This document shows positions 1-5,727 of a stretch of 7,077 nucleotides of DNA, piece by piece. Positions within the stretch are counted from its first letter, which is position 1, and every line of letters begins with the position of its first letter. The stretch covers positions 1 to 7,077 of the forward strand of contig PMKA01000537.1 of assembly GCA_003157575.1 (NCBI GenBank), read 5' to 3'. The translations under genes were made by a program, and so were the position numbers. The notes under the pieces are model-generated. The model saw nothing but the letters and a program-made list of their open reading frames with translations, ran no database searches and had not been told where the DNA came from. This stretch comes from Opitutia bacterium. Its GTDB lineage: Bacteria; Verrucomicrobiota; Verrucomicrobiia; Opitutales; Opitutaceae.

Positions 1-4
1 GGGC

Positions 5-19
5 CGGGGTGAAACCCCG
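5..19. other. Small hairpin ahead of the first gene
   Basis: Six-base-pair perfect stem (CGGGGT / ACCCCG) with a GAA loop, 26 bases before the first start codon. It is not followed by a T-run, so it is not a convincing intrinsic terminator. It may be the tail of a repeat or the 3' end of an upstream transcript that begins outside the window. Nothing else can be supported in 1-44. Confidence 0.3.
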
Positions 20-44
20 TTAGGTTTAACGCTGAGGTCTGGTC

Positions 45-1259
45 GTGAATTCAATAGTCGCACCTTCTGCGAACGGCCGCCAGCCCCAGGTGGCGTTGGT
101 TGTCTGCGGGAAGTTTCACTACTTCAACTACGTTCCATTTTTGGAGCAGGCGGGAGCGCTCTCTCAGTTCATCTTCTCCCACAGGGTCTCCGGCAAAGGA
201 AGGCTCGGCGGCTCGGCGAGGTTGCGGAATCTCTTCATCAAGGAATACCTCTTTCAGTTCCACACGCGCTTGCTCGGCGATCGGCTTGGCAATCTTCTTC
301 ATCCCCTTTACCACTGGCAATGGGACCGCACCGCGGCGGCAGTGCTCCGGCCGTGCGATGTGCTTCATTTCCTGATGCATGGCAACTGCCGCGCTGTCAT
401 AACCCGCGCAAGGAAGTTTAACGCCGTCTGCCTCGGCGAGGCGGTCAACAGTTACCCGGACGACTATCAGGCCCAGATCGATCAGGAATACGCCGATCTA
501 GGCCTCCCGGGACGTCCTGTGCGGCCGCGGTTCGTCGATCGGATTAAGGATGAGATCCCAAGGGTTGACCGCATTCTGGTGCCTTCGAGTTTCGTAGAGG
601 AATCTTATGTGAAGCACGGCATTCGGCGGGAGAAGATGATCCGTCTGGCCTATGGGGCCAACTTGCAGGACTTCACACCGGGTCCGGGCGGCGGATCCAT
701 CTTTAAGGTCGTCTGCACCGGCCAGGTCACCTTGCGCAAGGGCCACCAGTACCTGCTGCGGGCATGGAAGGCGCTGAATCTGCCCTCGGCTGAGCTTCAC
801 TGCTGTGGATTTGTCGATCAACGGCTCATCGGCCGGCTGCAGGCAATCGGCGCCCCCAATGTCATTTTTCATGGTTCGTTGCCGAAGGCCGAGCTCGTGC
901 GACGGCTTCAGTCGGCCGATTTGTTTGTGTTTCCTACCGTGGAGGACGGATTTGGCATTGCGATACTTGAGGCGATGGCGTGCGGGCTTCCCGTGATCGC
1001 TTCGACAAATTGCGGCGCGCCGGACATCATGACGGACGGACGTGAAGGCCGTGTCGTTCAGGCGCGCTCGGTGGAGGCGCTGATGCGCGCGATCGAGGAG
1101 TCTTATCGCGACCAGGCCAGTGCCCGTGCGATGGGTATGGCTGGCCGTGCGCTCGTTGAGAACAAATATAACTGGTCAAATTATGCGAGCAGCCTTGTGG
1201 AGATCTATCGCACGCTTTTGACGGAGCAGGTGAAGACCGGGAGGGGCGGAGTCATGTAG
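45..1259 (+). CDS. GT4-type glycosyltransferase, polysaccharide biosynthesis
   Basis: A 404-residue GT-B fold glycosyltransferase, the normal length for family GT4, expected to be a retaining enzyme moving a sugar from a nucleotide-sugar to a glycan acceptor at the inner membrane. The start is GTG at 45, with GAGG at 34-37 seven bases upstream; the fold begins soon after (VALVVCGKF, residues 16-24). The N-terminal acceptor domain runs to about residue 210 and contains NSYPDDYQAQ followed by EYADLGLP (135-155), a pattern I associate with one GT4 subgroup. The C-terminal donor domain opens at about 220 with GQVTLRKG (226-233), where R231/K232 would contact the donor phosphates. The EX7E site reads DGFGIAILE, so Asp301 replaces the first Glu (Glu300 precedes it) and Glu309 is kept; then AMACGLPVIAS. 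There is no signal peptide or membrane segment. The gene ends ATG-TAG, 11 bases before a repeat. Sugar specificity cannot be read from the sequence. Confidence 0.93.
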   Translation: MNSIVAPSANGRQPQVALVVCGKFHYFNYVPFLEQAGALSQFIFSHRVSGKGRLGGSARLRNLFIKEYLFQFHTRLLGDRLGNLLHPLYHWQWDRTAAAVLRPCDVLHFLMHGNCRAVITRARKFNAVCLGEAVNSYPDDYQAQIDQEYADLGLPGRPVRPRFVDRIKDEIPRVDRILVPSSFVEESYVKHGIRREKMIRLAYGANLQDFTPGPGGGSIFKVVCTGQVTLRKGHQYLLRAWKALNLPSAELHCCGFVDQRLIGRLQAIGAPNVIFHGSLPKAELVRRLQSADLFVFPTVEDGFGIAILEAMACGLPVIASTNCGAPDIMTDGREGRVVQARSVEALMRAIEESYRDQASARAMGMAGRALVENKYNWSNYASSLVEIYRTLLTEQVKTGRGGVM

Positions 1260-1270
1260 TTGGGACCGCG

Positions 1271-1319
1271 CATTACGGATGATGCCGACGATCACCGGAT
1301 GGTATGTAGGGCCGGCGCT
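1271..1319 (+). repeat. Dispersed repeat, copy A (pairs with 6953-7001)
   Basis: This 49-base segment aligns without gaps to 6953-7001 with 40 identities by my count. The last 15 bases (TGTAGGGCCGGCGCT) are identical in both copies, and blocks such as ATGATGC and GATCACC are also kept. It starts 11 bases after the stop of the first glycosyltransferase gene. Its 3' end runs into a REP-like hairpin (1309-1331). Both copies sit just downstream of a glycosyltransferase stop codon in the same orientation. Its spread in the genome cannot be judged from two copies. Confidence 0.8.
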
Positions 1320-1331
1320 TGTCGCCGGGCC
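1309..1331. repeat. REP-like GC-rich hairpin of copy A
   Basis: GGGCCGGCG (1309-1317) pairs with CGCCGGGCC (1323-1331) at eight of nine positions around a 5-base loop (CTTGT). Together with the conserved TGTAGGG lead-in this looks like a bacterial REP palindrome. The matching hairpin in copy B has its loop expanded (see 6953-7045). It could stall RNA polymerase or protect the mRNA 3' end of the upstream gene, but it lacks a T-tract. Confidence 0.65.
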
Positions 1332-1383
1332 ACAAAAACCTCACAAAGAGCCACAAGAAGATTTCACGCCGCGTGAAATCTTC
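1331..1383. repeat. CACAA-type periodic repeat running into a 27-bp inverted repeat
   Basis: From 1332 there are three spaced CACAA units (starting at 1332, 1342 and 1352, ten bases apart), resembling the CACAAAGG/CACAAGAAG style repeats I recall from many environmental bacterial genomes. The last unit runs into a perfect inverted repeat at 1357-1383: 13-base arms GAAGATTTCACGC and GCGTGAAATCTTC around a single C. As RNA it would form a strong hairpin. The following bases are CTCC, not a T-run, so terminator function is doubtful. An operator for a dimeric regulator is possible, since it lies about 140 bases ahead of the next gene. Confidence 0.6.
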
Positions 1384-1425
1384 CTCCATAACCAATGTGG
1401 TTTTAGAGATCGATCGGGGCTTCCC

Positions 1426-1490
1426 GTTTCAGGCTTCAGCTTTCAGCGTTTCTGCTTTTCCCTCTGCTCCCTCCGCGAGCTCCTGTAAAA
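1426..1490. repeat. Tandem heptamers followed by a pyrimidine-rich repeat tail
   Basis: Three consecutive 7-mers, GTTTCAG, GCTTCAG and CTTTCAG, occupy 1426-1446. They are followed by a pyrimidine-rich stretch with loosely 9-10-base spaced units (CCCTCTGCT, CCCTCCGCG, AGCTCCTG) ending in a run of six A at 1487-1492. This looks like a decayed dispersed repeat of the CTCTGCG-type that I recall from other bacteria. With the elements at 1271-1383 it fills most of the 265-base gap 1260-1524, in which I see no credible gene. Confidence 0.45.
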
Positions 1491-1524
1491 AAGGCTCGGG
1501 ATCGATCCGACCTTCGCGTTCCTT

Positions 1525-3114
1525 GTGATTTTGCTCCGCACGTTGCTTGTCATAACGATGGCGGGAGAGCTGCTCGGACCGATCTCTTGCGGGTCAGCGG
1601 CTGAGCCGCATGCATCTGGACCGGCGCACCATTTTTCAGTCCAGAGTTTCGGAGCGAAAGGAGATGGACAGGCGGATGACACGGCGGCCCTGAATGCCTG
1701 CGTTGCCGCTGCAGGGGTTGAAGGTGGCATTGTCGACTTTGCGCCCGGGACATACCGACTGCGTCGTCGTCCAAATGGCGGCCAGGGGCCCGCGATCGCG
1801 TTGCACAGCGGCGTCTCGATAGACGGCCACGGCTGCACGCTCCTGTTGGACGACAACTGTTCCTATATCGGCACCGTGATCGACCAGACAGCCAGGGCCC
1901 ACATCGATTGCGATGCCGCGGCTGGCGACAATACGATTCACGTGGACAGCACCGAGGCGTTTAGGGCGGGCGATCCGGTTGGCTTGCGCTTGGGTGACAA
2001 CGCATGGGATGCGCATGAGACCCGGTTGATGTTCTTCACTTCCGTTCGCGCGGTCGTCGATCCGAATCATTTGCGCCTGGCGGATGATTTGCCTCAGAGC
2101 CTGGACGTCCAGAACACAAAATCGCAAAACCGCGCCTTGCTGCGTTTCCGGCCGGCCGACAACCCTATCTACTGCGATGCGTTTATTCGCAATCTTGTCC
2201 TGCAGAGGACGCCGGCACCGCGCGGGAACCCGGAGGCGGGGATCGATCTGCGTTACGCCCGCGACGTGGGTATTGATAATATCACTGCTACCGATCCTGG
2301 AAATGGAGTAGTAAAGCTCGCCTATTGCAGACGCATTACGGTGAGACATGTCTCATGCGATCGGTCCATCGCGATCAACGGTCACTCAGCCAAAGGCAGG
2401 GTGCTCAATGTCTGGAACTCCTCCGATTGTGTTTTCGATGACTTCGAAGCGCACGCATTCGCGGGCCCGGTGGCATTCATCGAATCGTATTGCTCCAATC
2501 TTCGCTGTACGAACTGGCGGATTGTCAACGATTGGAGTCAACAAATGGGATCCCCTAGGCCTTTCAAAGTCCTCCTCATGATCGTTCAGGGGTCAGAAGC
2601 AGTCTTCGAACATTTGAATATCAGCGGCGATGGCTCAGGCGAAATGATAACAGACAGCGGTGGCGCGCCGGCAAAGATCGCGATTCGTGGGATCAGCATT
2701 GCTGTGTCCGGGAAATTCAAGGGATTCAACGTCGGGCAGGTCTCCACGGGCCCGATTAACTTAAACGGGCACGCCTTTGGTCCGTTGCAGGAGCGGGTCA
2801 TCCAAGTGGAGCTGCAGGCCGGTCAAAGATATGGGAAACCGCTGAATCTGCGGCCATTCGGACTTTGTCATCGCGTGATGGTGAAGGCACAGGGGCTCAG
2901 ATTGAAGCAGCATTTCAACATCAATGGGCGAGCGGTGGATTTGACTCTGGAAAACCCTTCAACCGAGGTTTGGATGCTGGCAAAGATGGGTGCAATCTAT
3001 CCGGGGAATCCGTCGGAAAGTGGAAGTCTGACGTTCGACACTTCGGCTCTGACTGAAAAATTGAGCGTGGCGATTACTCTCAACTATTTTCCAGAGCTTG
3101 CGGCAACGGAGTGA
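1525..3114 (+). CDS. Exported right-handed beta-helix protein, pectate-lyase-3 type
   Basis: A 529-residue protein. After a 35-residue leader it opens with FSVQSFGAKGDG then DDTAALNACV (residues 38-60) and GGIVDFAPGTYRL (67-79), the classic first coils of the Pectate_lyase_3 superfamily of right-handed beta-helices, whose members cut, epimerise or bind polysaccharides. The rest shows helix-like turns, for example VSIDGHGCTLLLDD (97-110) and VLNVWNSSDCVFDDF (293-307). I do not recognise the GH28 catalytic signature or another known active site, so activity is unassigned. The leader has Arg5, a mostly apolar stretch and a possible signal-peptidase site after SAA (24-26), but Glu15 weakens it; PISC at 19-22 is a poor lipobox. 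The start GTG 1525 is the first candidate after an in-frame TAA (1486-1488); no Shine-Dalgarno is visible, and ATG 1558 would lose the signal peptide. Lying among glycosyltransferase genes, it probably trims or modifies the exported polymer. Confidence 0.8.
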   Translation: MILLRTLLVITMAGELLGPISCGSAAEPHASGPAHHFSVQSFGAKGDGQADDTAALNACVAAAGVEGGIVDFAPGTYRLRRRPNGGQGPAIALHSGVSIDGHGCTLLLDDNCSYIGTVIDQTARAHIDCDAAAGDNTIHVDSTEAFRAGDPVGLRLGDNAWDAHETRLMFFTSVRAVVDPNHLRLADDLPQSLDVQNTKSQNRALLRFRPADNPIYCDAFIRNLVLQRTPAPRGNPEAGIDLRYARDVGIDNITATDPGNGVVKLAYCRRITVRHVSCDRSIAINGHSAKGRVLNVWNSSDCVFDDFEAHAFAGPVAFIESYCSNLRCTNWRIVNDWSQQMGSPRPFKVLLMIVQGSEAVFEHLNISGDGSGEMITDSGGAPAKIAIRGISIAVSGKFKGFNVGQVSTGPINLNGHAFGPLQERVIQVELQAGQRYGKPLNLRPFGLCHRVMVKAQGLRLKQHFNINGRAVDLTLENPSTEVWMLAKMGAIYPGNPSESGSLTFDTSALTEKLSVAITLNYFPELAATE

Positions 3115-3191
3115 AATTGGCCGCGGACTCCCAGATGACGCGGGTTCGTTCATTTCTCAGGTTTCACGCATTGCGAAGCATAAGTTCTTCC

Positions 3192-3210
3192 CAAATGGCG
3201 CAGCCATTTG
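3192..3210. promoter_or_regulatory. Hairpin just ahead of a strong ribosome-binding site
   Basis: A perfect 8-base-pair stem, CAAATGGC pairing with GCCATTTG, around a GCA loop. It ends two bases before the AAGGAG at 3213-3218. A hairpin so close could affect ribosome access to that site. It lies in the 139-base gap between the beta-helix gene and the double glycosyltransferase gene, and no T-run follows it. Confidence 0.4.
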
Positions 3211-3219
3211 ACAAGGAGC

Positions 3220-3303
3220 ATGGAAGACGAAGTGCGACAGGTTCCTGCTGAACATGGCAAATCCGTCCAGCCAAATAGTGGTTGTCCAGACCTGCGTGCC
3301 TGA
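3220..3303 (+). CDS. Possible 27-residue leader peptide overlapping the next gene
   Basis: ATG at 3220 follows AAGGAG (3213-3218), the best Shine-Dalgarno in the window apart from its tight one-base spacing to the ATG. The reading frame runs 27 codons (begins MEDEVRQVPAEHGK) and stops at TGA 3301-3303, 47 bases inside the double glycosyltransferase gene, in a different frame. It has no recognisable domain or membrane segment. If translated, it could couple or damp translation of the following gene, whose own ATG (3254) has only a weak AGG twelve bases upstream. It may equally be chance; nothing but the ribosome-binding site supports it. Confidence 0.22.
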   Translation: MEDEVRQVPAEHGKSVQPNSGCPDLRA

Positions 3304-5554
3304 TTACCGGCTTCCGGTGTTTCGCGCGCTGGCCAAGGCAGTCCCAGGGGTGATTGTGGCTGCCGGCGACGAACATTTCAACAAGGAGATAAAGACCCGT
3401 GCTCAGGGCGAACCTTGGTTCAGGCCACTTCGCAACCACTTCTTGTTCAAGAGATCATTCCTTTGGCAAAAGGGTACCGGATTGCCTGGCGTAGCGGCAG
3501 GTACGGTGATGGCGGAATTCAACCCGCGGGTACTCAGCACCTGGGTTTTGCTGGTGCGGCGAAGAGTGGGCGGGCGGCGCACTGTTTTGTGGGGACATGT
3601 CTGGGGGCATGAAAGGCGAAATCTTTTCGCGCGTTTTCTGCGACGCATGATGGTGGCCTTGGCCGATGGCGTCGTGTGTTACACCCGTGCGCAGGCCGAT
3701 GAATGGAAGAAGGGTGCACCCGGTCAGCCGGTCTGGGTGGCGCCGAACAGTACGCTCAGCCGGGAGCAATGCTACCCGGCGCTCGGAGAGGAGCCGGCCC
3801 GGAACATCATTTATGTTGGCCGGCTGAGCGCGAAGAAGAAACCGGATCTTTTGCTGGAGGCTTTTGCACGCATCCCGCGCGAAGCTGCACAGGGCGCGCG
3901 GCTGGTGCTTGTCGGCGATGGACCAATCCGGGCGGAATTGGAGAGGCGAGCGGCAGAACTCGGCATCTCAGACTTGGTGGAGTTTCCCGGCCATGTTGCA
4001 GACGTGGAAAGGCTGCGGGCGCTCTATTCAGAGGCTGCGGTCGCGGTGTCGCCGGGTTATGTCGGGCTTTCTGTGATCCAGTGCCTCGCCTTTGGTGTTC
4101 CCATGGCGGTTGCGCGCGACGAACCACACTCTCCGGAAATTGAAGCCTGCGTGGAGGGCGTGACATGTTGTTTCTTTGACAGCGGAAGCGTGGAGTCGCT
4201 CAAAGCGACCTTGATGAAGTTCATCGGCCCGGCGGGAAACGCCTGGCGGGAGAGGCGGGAGGATTTGTCTGCCTACGTTGCAGAGCGTTACACTGTCGAA
4301 TTGATGGTCGATGGCTTCCTGGCGGCGCTACAGGCCCGATCCTCCACGGCTGTGCCCCGCGTCGCGTTCGTATGGTCGCAGTATGGACCCTACCATCTGG
4401 CGCGGCTGCGGCAAGCGGAGCAGGCTTTTGGATCAGGACAGGTCGTCGGAATAGAGATTGCCGATAAAACAAGCACCTATGCCTGGCGGCGCAAGGCGGG
4501 CGAGGCGCGGCAGGTGGTGACACTGGTACCCAAAACGACAGACGAGCGGGCGGGAACGCTGCGGGTCTATCGCGCCGCAATAGCGGTGCTTCGACAGCGT
4601 CGCACTGAGGTGGCTTTCATCCCCAGTTACTGGCCGGCGACGTCGCTGGCGGTCCTGCTGGCGGCCAAGCGGGTCGGCGTGCGTTGCGTGATGATGAACG
4701 AGTCCCATGCCGGCACGGCGCAGGCGCGCGGGGTCTTTGCCTGGCTCAAACAAAAAATTGTTTGCACATTCGATGTAGGCTTGGTCGGCGGTGCGCCGCA
4801 GCGGCGTTATTTCCACTCGCTAGGGCTGCCGGAAGAACGGCTTTTCAAAGGCTACGATGCGGTGGACAACCTTTACTTCGCGCAGAACGCAGCAGTCGCG
4901 CGGAGTGACGCTCCAGCCCTGCGCCTGGCTTACGGTCTGCCGCCGCGGTATTTTCTCAATATCGGCCGAATGGAGGAGAAGAAGAATCTCGAATGCCTTG
5001 TCGAGGCCTTTGCCTGGGCGCTCCAGCGCGCGTCTGCGAATACGGAGCCGCCTAGACTCGTGTTTGTCGGAAGCGGCCCGGAGGAGTCTGGACTGCGCGA
5101 ACAGTGCGCAGCGCTGGGGTTGAGCTTCGCTGACGGTCGTACAATCGATCGACTCCGGCCGGCCATGGCGCCCCTTGGGGTGCAAGTCATGTTCTATGGG
5201 TTCCGCCAGATTGAGGAACTACCGGTGTTCTACGGGCTGGCTGAGGCGTTCGTCCTGCCGAGTATTGAGGAAGAATGGGGCCTCGTCGTGAACGAGGCCA
5301 TGGCGTGCGGCTGTGCGGTGCTTGTTTCTTCAAATGCGGGCTGCTGCGAAGACTTGGTGGAGAACGAGGTGAACGGATGGAGTTTTGATCCGGGTCGGGC
5401 CGAAGATCTCGGTGCGCGGCTGCTGGCATTGGCGGAGGATCCTCAGCTCGCGCGCCGGATGGGGGAGGCTGGTGCGGCAAGAATCAAGAGTTGGGGTTGC
5501 GAGAACTTCGCAGAAAACGCGCTGAAGGCGGCGCAGGCTGCCTTAAGCCGCTAA
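3254..5554 (+). CDS. Double glycosyltransferase: two GT4-type GT-B enzymes fused in tandem
   Basis: A 766-residue protein, twice the usual GT4 length, with two complete GT-B units. Unit 1 (about 1-355) begins VVVQTCVPDYRLPVF, has WGHVWG in its N-terminal domain, and the donor-domain opening NIIYVGRLSAKKKPD (184-198). Its EX7E position reads GYVGLSVIQ (Gly268, Gln276), so both glutamates are missing; the SPGxVGL pattern occurs, to my recollection, in a GT4 subgroup. Unit 2 (367-766) begins VPRVAFVWSQYGPYH, has LNIGRMEEKKN (568-578) and an intact EX7E site, Glu673 to Glu681 (EEWGLVVNE), then AMACGCAVLVS. A short Ala/Ser linker (about 356-366) joins them. No membrane segments are seen, so it is probably cytoplasmic and membrane-associated. 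It may add two successive sugars, or unit 1 may be a weak or non-catalytic partner. The start at ATG 3254 is preferred: an in-frame TGA at 3209 blocks extension and no other ATG/GTG lies between. The halves differ enough that fusion of two distinct enzymes is likelier than recent duplication. Confidence 0.92.
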   Translation: MANPSSQIVVVQTCVPDYRLPVFRALAKAVPGVIVAAGDEHFNKEIKTRAQGEPWFRPLRNHFLFKRSFLWQKGTGLPGVAAGTVMAEFNPRVLSTWVLLVRRRVGGRRTVLWGHVWGHERRNLFARFLRRMMVALADGVVCYTRAQADEWKKGAPGQPVWVAPNSTLSREQCYPALGEEPARNIIYVGRLSAKKKPDLLLEAFARIPREAAQGARLVLVGDGPIRAELERRAAELGISDLVEFPGHVADVERLRALYSEAAVAVSPGYVGLSVIQCLAFGVPMAVARDEPHSPEIEACVEGVTCCFFDSGSVESLKATLMKFIGPAGNAWRERREDLSAYVAERYTVELMVDGFLAALQARSSTAVPRVAFVWSQYGPYHLARLRQAEQAFGSGQVVGIEIADKTSTYAWRRKAGEARQVVTLVPKTTDERAGTLRVYRAAIAVLRQRRTEVAFIPSYWPATSLAVLLAAKRVGVRCVMMNESHAGTAQARGVFAWLKQKIVCTFDVGLVGGAPQRRYFHSLGLPEERLFKGYDAVDNLYFAQNAAVARSDAPALRLAYGLPPRYFLNIGRMEEKKNLECLVEAFAWALQRASANTEPPRLVFVGSGPEESGLREQCAALGLSFADGRTIDRLRPAMAPLGVQVMFYGFRQIEELPVFYGLAEAFVLPSIEEEWGLVVNEAMACGCAVLVSSNAGCCEDLVENEVNGWSFDPGRAEDLGARLLALAEDPQLARRMGEAGAARIKSWGCENFAENALKAAQAALSR

Positions 5555-5571
5555 GCCCTCTCAATGCAAAT

Positions 5572-5671
5572 TGTAGGAGCCTGCTTGCAGGCGATCCCGA
5601 CCCGAGATTCGCCTGCCCCTCGACTCCGCTCGGGGCCCTGAGCCCGTCGAACGGGCAAACAGGCTCCTACA
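5572..5671. repeat. REP-like palindrome with its right arm split by a second repeat
   Basis: The left arm is 23 bases (5572-5594: TGTAGGAGCCTG then CTTGCAGGCGA). Its reverse complement is present in two pieces, TCGCCTGC at 5609-5616 and AAACAGGCTCCTACA at 5657-5671, which together match 22 of 23 positions (A instead of G at 5659). A 14-base loop (5595-5608) separates the arms, and 40 foreign bases (5617-5656) interrupt the right arm. The GTAGGAGCCTGCTTGCAGGC type is one I recall as a dispersed REP in several Gram-negative genomes. It fills most of the gap between the double glycosyltransferase gene and the next one. Confidence 0.82.
5617..5656. repeat. 40-bp GC-rich palindromic insert nested in the REP-like element
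   Basis: The insert has its own dyad symmetry: TCGAC (5620-5624) with GTCGA (5646-5650), flanking GCCC (5615-5618) with GGGC (5653-5656), and a near-perfect inner palindrome GCTCGGGGCCCTGAGC (5628-5643). CTCGACTCCGCTC and CCTGAGCCCGTCGAACGGG resemble a repeat family I recall across many bacteria. The exact ends are ambiguous by two bases because GC occurs at both 5615-5616 and 5655-5656, which might be a 2-base target duplication. Confidence 0.7.
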
Positions 5672-5727
5672 CCGAACACCTGAGGACAGTCCTCGGCGAG
5701 ACGCAGGCGCCTCCCGGAAGATCCCTT

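Noticed and set aside
5..19. Intrinsic terminator at the window start
   Set aside because: Only a six-base-pair stem and no T-run follows; kept as a plain hairpin.
1331..1383. CRISPR-like array
   Set aside because: Units are about 5-10 bases with no unique spacers of 30-40 bases; no cas gene is present.
1279..1488. Open frame of 69 codons in the gap after the first gene, and an overlapping frame 1319-1528
   Set aside because: Both run through repeat sequence (hairpin, CACAA units, heptamers), show no domain, and have repeat-like low-complexity translations.
1636..2349. 237-codon minus-strand frame opposite the beta-helix gene
   Set aside because: It lies wholly opposite a gene with a clear domain start, has no recognisable domain, and is explained by high GC content.
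3121..3143. Stem CCGCG/CGCGG after the beta-helix gene as a terminator
   Set aside because: Only five base pairs with a 13-base loop and no T-run; expected by chance at this GC content.
3195..3251. 18-codon frame starting at the ATG inside the hairpin 3192-3210
   Set aside because: No Shine-Dalgarno ahead of it, and it ends just before the ATG of the large gene without features of its own.
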